NCBI GenBank assembly: GCA_033439265.1
Contig: JAVTVX010000031.1
Location: 16,784,001 to 16,848,000 of the forward strand
Direction of reading: 5' to 3'
Length of the DNA: 64,000 nt
Source of the DNA: Dillenia suffruticosa
Lineage: Eukaryota; Streptophyta; Magnoliopsida; Dilleniales; Dilleniaceae
The position numbers were made by a program, and so were the translations under genes. Each line of letters starts with the position of its first letter. The first letter of the stretch is position 1. Of this stretch, positions 9,901-21,874 are shown piece by piece. Under the pieces are notes generated by a model that did not search any database, was not told the origin of the DNA, and worked only from the letters and a program-made list of their open reading frames with translations.

Positions 9901-12900
9901 ATAGATGCAATTAATAAAATATAATTTTGAAAGGATTTAGATGAATTTATACAAATCATACCTAATAGTGAGAAACTATTTATTGGAGAAGACTTAAATG
10001 GACATGTAGGAGCAAGGAACGAAGGATTCGAAACCGCACATAGCAACTTTGGATTCGGTAGTAGGAATGAGGCAGGGGGTATCATTTTAGAATTTGCTAC
10101 AGCATTCGATCTAATAGTTATAAACACTACTTTTAAGAAAAGAGAAGCGCACTTAGTTACATATAAAAGTGGATTTAATGCTAACCAAATAGATTTCTTT
10201 CTCACTAGAAGAGGTGATAGAATGACTTGTAAGGATTGTAAGGTTATCTTAGGGGAGAGTGTGACAACTCAACATAGATTCCTAGTTTTAGATATGCGCG
10301 TCTAAAAGGCGAAAGAAGTACTACCCATTTGTAGAGCCAAGAATTAAGCGATGGAATTTGAAGGAAGAAAAGATAACGGCTTTTAGAGATAAATTACTTC
10401 AAGTGACAAATTGGTCTACTAATAATGATTTGGAAACAATATGGAAAGAGATATCGACTAACATTATGAATGTAGGTACGGAAGTTCTAGGTGTATCTAA
10501 GGGTCATGCCCCAATAGGCAAAGAATCATGGTGGTGGAACGCAGAAATTCAAACGGCTATCCGTACCAAACGAGAGTGTTATAAGAATTTTAAAGGTAAT
10601 AGTAGTAGCGATGCATATGACAAATACAAAAATGCGAAAAAAGATGTGAAAATGATTATTCACGAGTCAAAAAGCAAGGTGTATAATGAACTATACAAAA
10701 GATTGGAGACTAAAGAAGGAGAGAGAGAGATCAACAAAATTGCTAAGCTAAGGAAAAGAAAGGGTAAAGATCTAAATGGTATTAGATGTATTAAGAGTGA
10801 AACTAATAGTATACTTGTAAAGGATAAGGATATAAGAAGACGGTGTAATTATTTTGATGATCTTTTTAATGTTAAGAGTCCAAAAGATATAGAAAATATC
10901 GAGATACCTATAAAAGAAATTAATAGAGATTTTAAATGTAAAATTTGCCCTCATAAAGTGAAAGAGGCTCTAAAGAGGATGAAAAATAATAAAGCCGTAG
11001 GACCTGATGACATTCCTATAGAAGTATGGAAATGTTTGGATGAATTTGGTATAAAAGTGTTAACAGATATTTTCAATAAAATTTGACAAGCTAAGAGAAT
11101 GTCCCAAATATGGAGAAAGAATGTAATTGTACCGCTACATAAAAATAAATGAGACATACATGATTGCTTTAACTATAGAGGAATTAAACTTATGAGTCAT
11201 ACCATGAAATTATGGGAGAGAGTAATAGAGTATAGATTGAAATTGAAGATAAATGTATCTCAAAATCAATTCGGATTTATGCAAGGAAGATCTACCACGA
11301 AAGCAATCCACTTGTTAAGACATTTGATGGAGACATATAGAGTATAAAAGAGAGATCTACACATGGTATTCATTGATTTAGAAAAAACATATAATAGGGT
11401 TCCTAAAGAATTATTGTGGTGGGCGTTGATGAAAAAAATGATATCTTTCAGATACATTAATCTCATTAGAGATATGTATGATAGAGCTACAACCGGCGTT
11501 AGAACTTGCAGGGGTTTGAGCGATAGTTTTCCCATTAACATTAGATTCCATTAAGCTTCGGTATTAAGTCCCCTCCTTTTTGCAATAGTGATAGACGAAA
11601 TTACAAAAAATATCCAAGATGAAATACCATGGTGTATACTTTTTGCAAATGATATAGTGTTAGTTGATAAACTAGAATAAGTGTTAATGCTAAACTAGAG
11701 TTATGGAGATTCACACTAGAATTCAGAGGGTTTATATTGAGTAGATCGAAAACCGAATATATGAGATGTAGGTTTAGCGATAGTTATAGGAATGATGAAG
11801 AAACGATTAGATTAGATGGACAAGATGTACCAAAAAATGAACGATTTAGATATCTAGACTCTATCATTCAAAATGATGGCAATATAGATGGAGATGTGAA
11901 CCATAAGATTTAAGCGGGTTGGATGAAATGAAGAAAGGCATCCGGAGTTCTTTACGATCGAACGATACCATTACACTTGAAGGGAAAGTTCTATAGAATT
12001 ACGGTTAGACCTACACTATTGTATGGTACTGAATGTTAGGTTATTAAACAACAAGAACAAAAGATGGCTGTAGTAGAAATGAGAATACTTAGGTGGATAT
12101 GTGAAAAAACTAGAAAAGATAGAATTAAAAATGACGAAATTTGTAACAAATTGGGAGTTAGTTCAATTGTGGATAAGATGCGAGTGGTTCGGGCATGTGC
12201 AAAGAAGACCTAAAGATGCACCGGTTAGAAAAACTGAGAATTTAAATATAGGAGATTTAGTTAAACGTAGAGGTAGACCATTGAAAACTTGGATGCAAGT
12301 TATCCGTAAAAACATAGAAGTTAAGGGTTTAGAAAAGAAAATGGTTTTAGATAGGAATGGATGACATAGTAGAATCCGCACAAATTAAACCAATATATTT
12401 TAGATATTTATCTATTGACTTATATATTTATTTTATTTTATTTTATTTTATTTTTCTCTTATTTTATTTTCTTTATTTTCTTTTTCTTTATATATATATA
12501 TATTTTATTCTTGTTTTTCTCTTTTTTCTATCTTTTATAAATTTATCTCTCAAAAGACCGACCCCAAATTTTAGGAATAAGGCTCAGTTTGTGTTACGAC
12601 GAGCCATTGCCACCTCCCCCCCCAAAAAAAACCATCGATAATGAGAAAGAGAACTATGAAATTTCACAAAAATTTTGTGTTAAGACCAAGTAATACCTTC
12701 ACAGCAGTAAGTAGGCAGTCTGCTAGAAGGTTTGCTGTTTCCTCTGAAGCAGCAGATGAACAAGAGCCCTTAGTGTGATAAGGTTCCCCATTACTTGATT
12801 CTTGTTGGCTCATGATTAGTAGAGATTGACTGTCTCTGTCAAATTCTTTATGGTTTGACCTACTTTTCTGAGTTTGAGATGGATTTCGTCTTCCAGACAT

Positions 12901-15900
12901 CAAATCCCACTTGGAGGGTTTAATCTCACCTTCATCGAAAGCAAAAGGATCTTGGCTCTCATCGAGGATGTCAATCCTTACATCTTCTGCACCATTAGCC
13001 CTCTCACCAAGACTATTCTTTATCTTTGAACCATTATTACATTCAGACCCTCCACCTTTCAAACTCGCATCTGACCAATCGCATGAGCTTGTCCCAGAAG
13101 AACTGACTCTCATTTTCATACATGGATCGCGAGTGGAAGCAGCGCTAGTCTCAGAACTGGATCTTGAAACCCCCAAGCGGGCATTACCCAACCACTGACT
13201 TCTCTGAGACAGGCCAACACTCTTCTCTGAAGATGCCCTCTCAGATCTACTGCACTTCTCAGGAAATGGGAAAAATGAACCCCCATTGCTGTCAACTGCA
13301 GATTTGTGGCAGAGGGGGAATAATTTCAGAATTTCAAAAGGAGATCATAGAATTTGATATACCTTAAGCAAAGCAAGAAGAATTGGTCGGTTATTAACAA
13401 GTTTCAGGTAAGCCTATAGCACATGAACAGTAAAATCCAATAACTTTAAACAAATACAGAACACCAAGGCATGTTTTACATATTCCTGTTAATGGGAGAC
13501 GTGAAAAAGATTGCTGTTAATATGGTAATTTAGAACTGCCAAATACACCTTTGAGATATGTTGTTGAAGGCATGTCACAAGTATGGTCAGTGTCACTAGA
13601 CTGACTCCAAGACTTTCCAGCAACTGAAATATCTGGAGAGCCTTTATTTAAAGAACAGCCTACAAGAACATTAACAGAATGTAAGCACAAGAAGCATATA
13701 TTCTCAATACCAGCTCCAAATATAGAATAAACAGAAAAAGAGAAAGAACATAAGAAAGATCTGCATCTCTAGCTACCTGATAGAATTTTGATGATGCTTA
13801 CAATGAGTCTTGTGAAAGTCACAGGGGATCCAAAACTGCCCAACTTCCTCTTCATTTCAAGTAAATGACTCTACCAAATTGGTTTTGATAAGTACAGCAC
13901 GAAGGAAAAAAAAAAAAAAGAAAAGAAAAAAAGAACAACACCTCAATGGTTAAGGCTAAAATAACCTAGATGTGTAAATTGACCACAATGTACCTGGTTA
14001 TCCTTGCTTAAAAATGTGGCATTTTCCATTATCTTCAGACACTTCAAAAGCAAGAGCAGACTCTCTAGATCTGACATCTTACTGGCTGAGGAGCTTCTTT
14101 CTAACCATTTCTGCAAACAGATTATGTCATCTAAAAGATTACTAAAAGCATAATTGAGACACAACCCTAGTAGACCTACTTACATGAAAGAGATTCAACA
14201 GTGTATAACTTCATGTTTGACCCAAAAAATAAAGAATTAAAAACGCCGTAATTTCATTAAAGGAAGTCAAAACTCAAAAAAGATGTATAAGAATTGCATT
14301 TCTTGCACTGGGGCCCTCACATATTTCTCCAGTCTAAAGCAAAAATGAAATGAAATAAATATAAACATAAAAAATAGAAATGTTGAACACTGCCTTTTTC
14401 TCCACTCAGGCAAGTCTTTGTAGTCCTCTAAGCTTACAGTGCTAACCAATTGGACACGCCAAGGCCCACAAAAGATTTAGATGACCACAGATATCCTTCT
14501 TGTCCAAGCACCAAGAATTAAGGGAAGATTAGCTGGTTCTTCCTGGCATGAGCCAAGAGACCTACTTATTATAGAACTGACAATACCCCTTGTGAGGATC
14601 CTCTATTTTAATTTCTAAAGGTGCAGGGCACTACTGATGAAGATGAGCCACTTCATGTTGATACTAATTACTAACCCATGATACTATGTTAAATATGGAT
14701 AAGATAGAATGAGTAGTCACAGACAACAAACTTCAGGCAAGAAAAGAATGAGAGAACAGGGAAAAGAGAAGCTTAGCTTTCTCTCAGTTGCCATTTATAA
14801 AACATTTAACCAAGAGCACAAACAGACATACAAGCTCACACCTCCATAACAGCATGACAGCTTGCAGCAACCTCAAAAACAGCATCAAGTCCCCCATGCT
14901 CTCGCAATCTTTCCTTGAACTCACCTCCAGACTTCCTCACCGTGCCAGACGTGTCTACAAGTAAATCATTATGAGCACAAATACAAGCAAAACTAAAGAT
15001 TATATAACAGTTAAAGAAGATAACAATATGATAAATTTTGGTTGAAAACAAAACACAAATAATAAATAACTTCTCCTTTTATATAGTCAATGCAAAAGGA
15101 GATTTTGAACCCCCAATCATGTTGACATCCCTCCTATGTAGTCAATGACTATAAAAGAGATATCAAAAGGGTAACATGCAAATATCAATTGGTTTCGTCC
15201 TACATGCAAGAAACTCCACTTGTGTTTGATCTTAAAATGTAAGCATCTTTTTAATACAGCCGATACAAAACCCCGACAAAGGAAGAGGGTTACGATATGT
15301 TAACAGTCGGTGTAAAAATTTTGCCAACACCATGAGTGTAAATAATGAGTGTTTATACACCTTAAATAGGTGTAAATGAAACTAGTAAACAACAGTTCTG
15401 GAAAAATCTAAATGAATTAATACAAACCATATCTAGTGAAAAGAAATTATTTATTGAAAGAGATCTAAATGGGCATGTAGACGAGAATTATGAGTGATTT
15501 GAAGTTGTATATGAAAATTTTGACTTTAGTAGTAGGAATGAGACAGGAGTATTATTTTAGAGTTTGTCACAACATTTGATTTAATAATTGTAAACACTTT
15601 TTTTAAAACAAGAAAGTCCCACATAGTCACATACAGGAGTAAGTCAAATGTCAGTCAAATAGATTTATTCCTCATCAGGAAAGGTGATTGAATAACCTGT
15701 AGAGATTATAAAATTATACCAAGTAAGAGTATAGCAACTCAATGTAAACTTTTAATTTTAGATATGCGTATACCTAAAAGACAAAAGAAAGATTGTTAAT
15801 TTACGAGGGTCAAGAATTAAGTGGTGGAATCTGAAATAGTAAAAGGTGGCAATCTTTAGAGACAAGTTAATTCAGGAAGTCACATGGTCTACTAATGATA

Positions 15901-18900
15901 ATTCAGAAACCAGATGGATAAAAATGTCTAATATGTTAAGAAACTAGGTAATAAGGTTTTTGGCATTTCTAAGAATCAGGTGCCAAGAGGCAAAGAGTCA
16001 TGGTAATGGAATAAGAAAATCAAAGCGGCTATACAAACCAAAAGAGAATATTATAGGAATCTTAAAAGTAAGACAGATAGCAATGTGTTTGAAAAGTACA
16101 AGATTGAAAAAAAAAATGTGAAAAAGAGTACTCATGAATTAAAGAGTAAAGTATACAACGAAGGATAAAAAAAAAACTAAGAACCAAGAATGAAGAAAAA
16201 AAACAGTATTACAGAATTGCCCAACTAAGGGATAGGAAAGAAAAAGACCTAGATGGTGTGAAATGTATCAAGAGTGAAACCAATAGTGTTCTTATAATGA
16301 ATAAAAACATAAGAAAGTATTGGAGAGACTATTTTGATAACCTCTTTAATATTGAAAGTGCAAGAAATGTCAAAAATATCGCGATACTTGTAGAGGAGAT
16401 CAATAGAGATTTTAAACGTAAAATTCGTTTTCATGAAGTAAGGAGATCTTTAAAAAAATGAAGAATAATACGGTTATAGAACCTAATCATATCCCTATTA
16501 AGGTGTGGAAGTGTTTGGATGAAATGGGAATAGGAATGTTGATGGCTTTTTTAATAGAATTTGACAAACCAAAAAAATGTCCAAATGTGGAGAGAGAGCA
16601 TAATTGTACCATTATATAAGAATAAAAGTGACAAATAAAATTATTTCAATTACAGGAGAATTAATCTTATTAATCATATTATGAAATTGTGGGAGAAAGT
16701 AATAGAATATAGATTAAGATCGGAGGTAAGTGTATTTCAGAATCAATTTTGGTTCATGTGAGGCTGGTCCACCACCAAAACGATTCACTTAGACATTTGA
16801 TAGAGAGGTTTATAGTACGGAATAGAAATTTTCATATGGTTTTGATTGATCTAGAAAAAACATACAATAGGGTTCCCGAGACATCTTGTGATGGGTGTTA
16901 ATGAAGAAGGAAATCTCCTTAAGATACATTGATCTCATCAAAGATATATATGAAAGAGTTGTTACCAATATAAAAACCCGCGGATGTTTAAATGATAGTT
17001 TCACGATTAACATTGGGTTTCATCAGGATTTGACATTAAATCCTCTTCTTTTTACAATAGTGATAGATAAAATACTGAAGAGCATCCAAGTTGAAGTACA
17101 ATGGTGTATGATTTTTGTCGATAATATAGTGTTGGTAAATGAAACTATGGAAGATATGTACTAAATTGGAGCTATAAAGGGACATACTAGAATTCTGAAG
17201 ATTTAGATTAAGTCGGCAAAAAATTAAGCATATGAGATCTACGTTTGATAATAGTTATCAGGATGATAAAAAAACAATTAAATTTAGAGGACAAGATATA
17301 TCAAAAAGTGAACGTTTTAGATACCTTAGATTCATCATTCAAAGCAATGATAATGTAGATGAGAATGTAAATCATAGAATTCAAACGGATTGAATGAAAT
17401 GAAGAAGTGCAACTAGAGTTAGGAAGTTTTATAGAACCACAGTAACACCAACATTATTGTATGGAACCGAGTATCGAACTATTAAATAACAATAAAAGCA
17501 TAAAATAACTATAGTTAAAATGGGAATGTCAAATGGATATATGATAAAACTAGAAAAGATAGAATTCGAAATGAAGAAATACACATTAAATTGAAAGTGA
17601 GTTTAACTATGGATAATACGAGAAAATATTGTTTAAGATGATTTGAACATATACAACAAAAACCCAAAGACACATTAGTTATGAGGAGATTCAGTAAACG
17701 TTAGGGTAGACCGTTGAAAACGTAGATGCAAGTTATCCATAAAGATATGGATGTTATGTGTTTAGTTGAGAAGATGACTTTACATAAAAATCAATGGCAT
17801 GGAAAAATCCAAACCAGTTAAATTAATACACTTTTATTACGGGTTTATAGGGATAGTTTGTTTTTACTTCTTTATTTTTTTTCCTCCATCTCTCATATAT
17901 TATTCTCAAATGGCCGACTCTAAAATTTGAAATTAAGGCTCAGTTTGTTATTGTTGTTCATCCTACACGCAAGAGTATATCATTGTTGCTTATTCATTAA
18001 ATTAGAATTCTTTTTCCAACACAAGCAATCAATAGATAAAAAATTTAAGATAATATTAACCCAATTTTAACATGTGAAAATTTAACTGAAGGCAACCATT
18101 CTAGTCATTTAACTAAGCAGGTAAGGAAACATGGTACCAAGAGCAACACACAAGAAGAGATCGAGTATTTGACAGCATACTCCAAACACAACCAAAATAC
18201 ACATATCTTTAAATGAAGATACAAATTAGGAATTATCATATAATTTATCTTTTCCGTGAAAAAGATTTCCCTATAATGACCACGAAGAGTTGCACCTGGA
18301 TTGGCCCAATTATAAGCTAGAACAATGAGTCACAATATAATTGAGAAAGTCATGCAATAAGGCCATCTTGCAATGAATTCCAAAAATGCAAAGACTTCAA
18401 GCTGTCTGACAGCATATTATTGATGGAAAATAAAGAAAATTGAGAATAGAAACTAAAAAGAATGCAGAATATAAGCACTTGTAAGAGATGCAGAAACAAA
18501 AGATTAAGAGATACAGAAAAAGAGATAAATGATGCCGAAAAAAACATTAGAGAATGTGTGCTAGTAAAGAGGAAAAGCCATTCCAAGCAAGTATGGGATC
18601 AAGAACAGACTGGAAATGAACAGAGAAACCAACTGACAACAGCAATCACATTCAGAAGACAACAGATGATATAAATGGTCTTGCTAGGTAATGTGCTTAT
18701 TATGCCTAGGCATGTTCATATACCAAACTTTTCTCCTGCTACTGAATCATTAGCCCAGATACAAATGAACTACTTACAAATAACTAAATTCTTATTTTAA
18801 AAACTATGGTAGAATAAAAAACAGGCGTTCAAGCAAGGTCTCATTTGCTACCTTCAAGAGTAACAGTAGATAAGCAAGCTTTCTCCATTGTCAACAAAGC

Positions 18901-21874
18901 TAACCATTTGGGGTTTAGCTCGGGCCTGTTAATATCAACTTCAGCCCCCTTGCTTGATTTCAATTCCTTGCAACTTACTAGCACCTCATGCACTTTGAGA
19001 AGAATTGAAACAGAGCTGGAATCTAGCCTTTTAGCTGTATCCTTTGTTACATCGGCATCTTTGCATAACACAAGAAGCTTACCACCAAGAGTTGGAGCTT
19101 TTACTTGAGTAGTGGCAGAGAGAAATGGTTTTAACAATTTAACTAAAAAATGGATGGAGCTGGCTGAATCCAAAAGGTGATCATCTTGTCCCTGAAATGG
19201 TTCAACTCACAAGCTGTAACATAGTGCACTTTATCTAAGAACAGAAGAATCATTGTTTAACAAAGTTACAATTTAAAATATAATAACATCATTTGCAGAT
19301 GATCAACAACTCACATCACAGGTCAAGATGTAAAAAAGAGTTGCCGCAGCCAGATTGCTAGGTGAGTCGTCAAAGCTGAGCTCCGTTAAAGCATCAATGA
19401 TTGTCTTTGCCATCCTGAAAACAATTTGTGTAAGTAGTTATCAAACTTGTTGGTAAGGAATTTATTACGCTCTTCTTTAATCTCTCGTTTATTGCAACTA
19501 ATTGGACAAAAAAATGAAGAAAGAATGTTGAACTATGAGCATTGTTTCTAATTAACAAATTCAAATCTGCAACTAAAAGAAAAATGTTTTAATAGACTGT
19601 ATCTAGTGGATGGAGTCTGTTAATTATGAAAAAGATGAAATGGCACCCATCCCACTGTCATCCTGGGCACTATTCATTTTCCACAAGCCCCTATCCTTAT
19701 TTCTTACCTAGGCATTCCTCTCCCTTTGCAGGCAAAATAAAGTGAAAGAGGGTGGCAAGTAAGAAAAATGTAAATGGTTAAGATGCAGCAAACTCTAGAA
19801 GCACCACAGAGAAGAATAATCTATACCAAGGAGCAAGAGGCCCAAGAAGAGGCAATGCGCCTGAGGTGGGGTCAAGCTATCTATCATTAGCAATTAGGTC
19901 ATACTGGTTCAAAAATTCACACTCTAGGGTGCCTTCTGAAAAAGCACACTAAATTGCACAAACTCTTCAGGGAGTAACCAATCTCATAATTCTCCCAAAT
20001 GCAGTACATTTACCATCTGGAGTAGCTAAATTGTCAGTGACTAGAACATGTCTTCTGCATCTTGGAGGATATGGAAAATCATGAAAGAGAAAAGAAATCG
20101 TACAAATGCTTGTACATTCACATAAATTCTTTGACCATGAATCCCAAGGATTCATAAACATTTGAATTGAACTGATTCAAGTTCTATTTCTACGCCTTCA
20201 CCCCTCCCCCAACCAAAAAAAAAGGGAAAAGGAAAAGGAAAACTAAATGCAAGGTGTGAACTCTCCCAATGCTCAAGATTCATTATGCTCCATTCATCAC
20301 ACACCCCATTAAACTCTCAATCATTTGAATAAAACCCAAAAAGGTGTCAACAGAAAAACAAACTCGCAATTCTCCTTATAAATCAAGAAACCTGAGCAAA
20401 AGATACCCAATTATTTCACCAAATCCTAAGCCGAAACCTAGTATGTATTGACAAAAACACTACATTCCAACCAAAAGACCCGCTATATATTAAGAAAACT
20501 GAACCAATTGTACCTTAATAAAATACTAAGTAGTCACAAAACCACTCAATTCCACCCACAAAATGAAGTAGAATTAAGAAAAGTGAGTAGCCTTCAAGTC
20601 CAAAAGTCATTAAAATTAAATTGAGAATACTGAGAAGTGTTCCCAATAGTTGAGAATTTAAATAAAACAATAAATAAGAGCCAACTAAACCAATTAATTT
20701 CATTCAGAAAACCCACTATAAAACTAAACATAATTCTAGCAAGAAATAGTACTCAGATTTAAATTACATAAAAAATAAATCAAAACCAACACTATAAAAC
20801 AAGAATTCCGAACAATCTACTAAAAAAAAATCCTCAAATTCAGAATTAAAATCAAGACCCATATACCCTTAAACCATTTCCTGAAAACCTAAATAAATCC
20901 TAGTCAGTATTGACTACCCGCATAATTCCCTTCAAAACTCAAGCAAAGCCTTCAAATTCAAAACTAAAATTAAAACACACATAGCCATCCACTTCCTGAG
21001 AATTAATGCAACCCTAGTGCGCATTAAAAAAAAATACTAAATCCCATCCACAATACCCCAAGAAAACTAAACAAACACCACAAAAGAGCCCAAAATATAA
21101 AATCAAGACCCAGATATACATGAGCCATCTCCGAATAACCTAAATCAAACCCTAGCCGGTATTGGCAGCCCACTTAATTCCCTTCATAAAACCCACTGTT
21201 AAATCAAGAAAACTAAAAACAATACACTCAAGCGCAAGCCTTCAAATTCATTCTTATTAAAACCCACCCAGCAAATCACTTCCCAAAACCTCAATCAAAC
21301 ACCAAGAAAACCACTAAATCCCATCCGCAAAACCACCCAAGAACTACCTATCGTGATTCAAAATTCAAAATGAAAAAATTCACACAGCATACCCTTGACT
21401 CCTCAAAATCCGCCTCTGCTGAGAAGTCCCACAAATTGACAACAAAGACAACAAACTTGAACGCCGAATCCGTACGGGCTGACCTTTCCTTAACCCATCA
21501 ATCCCAAAATTCACCTGATCCACATGCTCTATCATCTCTCCATACTCCTGCGTCTCCATCAACGTTTTTGTCGTTGTCGCCGCCGAAAACACTGAGCCAT
21601 TAATCAAATTCTTCGACATTTTCGCCTTCTTCTTCGATCTCTCCGATTCGAACGAAGAATTCAGACCTAACAACTCCGACTCGAACGACCAGTGAGACGA
21701 ATCTTGCGAGGAGAACGGCATAGTAGAACAGATTTCTTGCGGCGAGTCTTGTAATAAAGGGTCTCTGAAATTAGTCGCGTCGTCTTCAATAACTTCATCG
21801 ACTTCGTTGAAGCTTGAATCGGAAAAAGTTCTTGAGAGACTTCGGTTCCGACGACCGTATGTTCGAACAATCAT
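6983..21874 (-). CDS. WAPL: WAPL (wings apart-like) cohesin-release factor, 13 exons
   Basis: Coding exons in transcript order: 21874-21393, 19414-19315, 19191-18852, 14954-14842, 14110-13994, 13870-13777, 13659-13549, 13295-12697, 9346-9114, 8310-8163, 7507-7410, 7295-7214, 7066-6983; total 2601 nt, 866 aa, within the range of plant WAPL proteins. WAPL opens the cohesin ring and removes cohesin from chromosomes in meiosis and mitosis. The N-terminus [11 protein letters not shown] is the plant WAPL signature. The conserved helical-repeat WAPL region starts near residue 125 ([19 protein letters not shown]) and resumes in blocks such as [35 protein letters not shown] and [19 protein letters not shown]. 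Exon 8 (residues about 453-652) is serine-rich and looks disordered, with a DPFAFDEGE acidic patch. Start chosen at 21874 because upstream MTTGK is not conserved. Introns 3 and 8 each exceed 3 kb through RTE insertions; all exon phases are intact. Confidence 0.95.
9460..12600 (+). mobile_element. RTE-clade LINE, near full length but decayed, in WAPL intron 8
   Basis: A non-LTR retrotransposon lying antisense to WAPL. It starts near a GGGGCGTTTCCCCC block and shows an apurinic endonuclease domain (MCLQETKW at 9661-9684; a [12 protein letters not shown] block near 9990), then reverse transcriptase blocks ([15 protein letters not shown] near 11000; [11 protein letters not shown] near 11265; [18 protein letters not shown] near 11366) and the C-terminal [15 protein letters not shown] and [14 protein letters not shown] blocks. 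It ends with the family tail GGCTCAGTTTGT near 12590. The catalytic FADD box reads FAND (11642-11653). Numerous in-frame stops and at least one frameshift show that it is dead. The 242-aa open frame at 10358-11086 is only a fragment. I could not find a clear target-site duplication. Confidence 0.9.
15194..15211. repeat. Target-site duplication, left copy, of the older RTE
   Basis: Matches 17957-17974 at 16 of 18 positions and borders the LINE exactly, with the right copy directly following the TTG-type tail. Confidence 0.8.
15212..17956 (+). mobile_element. Older, internally deleted RTE-clade LINE in WAPL intron 3
   Basis: It is flanked by an 18-bp target-site duplication with two mismatches: TTCGTCCTACATGCAAGA at 15194-15211 and TTCATCCTACACGCAAGA at 17957-17974. 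Coding similarity to the 9460-12600 element begins near 15340 (SVYTP in the endonuclease) and runs through [13 protein letters not shown] (about 16258), the reverse transcriptase and the tail GGCTCAGTTTGTTATTGTTG. The first part of the endonuclease domain is missing. The FADD box reads FVDN near 17115, and stops and frameshifts are more frequent than in the other copy, which suggests an older insertion. It lies antisense to WAPL. Confidence 0.87.
20860..21360. repeat. Diverged tandem repeat in WAPL intron 1
   Basis: Blocks recur in the same order about 250-285 bp apart. CCTAG followed by GTATTG and TAATTCCCTTCA occurs near 20898 and 21150. AAGCCTTCAAATTCA occurs near 20945 and 21235. ACTAAATCCCATCC occurs near 21036 and 21314. 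A weaker copy of the CCTAG-GTATTG block sits near 20437. The region is A/C-rich on the plus strand. It adjoins exon 1 of WAPL and leaves the splice donor at 21391-21392 intact. Confidence 0.55.

Noticed and set aside
10358..11086. 242-codon open frame as a separate gene
   Set aside because: It is the surviving linker and early reverse transcriptase part of the decayed RTE LINE, continuous with the flanking endonuclease and reverse transcriptase blocks.
9460..12600. Target-site duplication for the younger RTE
   Set aside because: I compared about 30 bases on each side and found no convincing direct repeat, so none is claimed.
14267..14449. Minus-strand frame containing [16 protein letters not shown] as an extra WAPL exon
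   Set aside because: The WAPL frame joins directly from CHAVME to KWLERSSS with matching phase, and no good acceptor-donor pair encloses this frame.
18462..18674. 70-codon open frame rich in Lys, Arg, Glu and Gln
   Set aside because: It lies in WAPL intron 3 with A-rich composition that produces such residues by chance, on the strand opposite to the gene.
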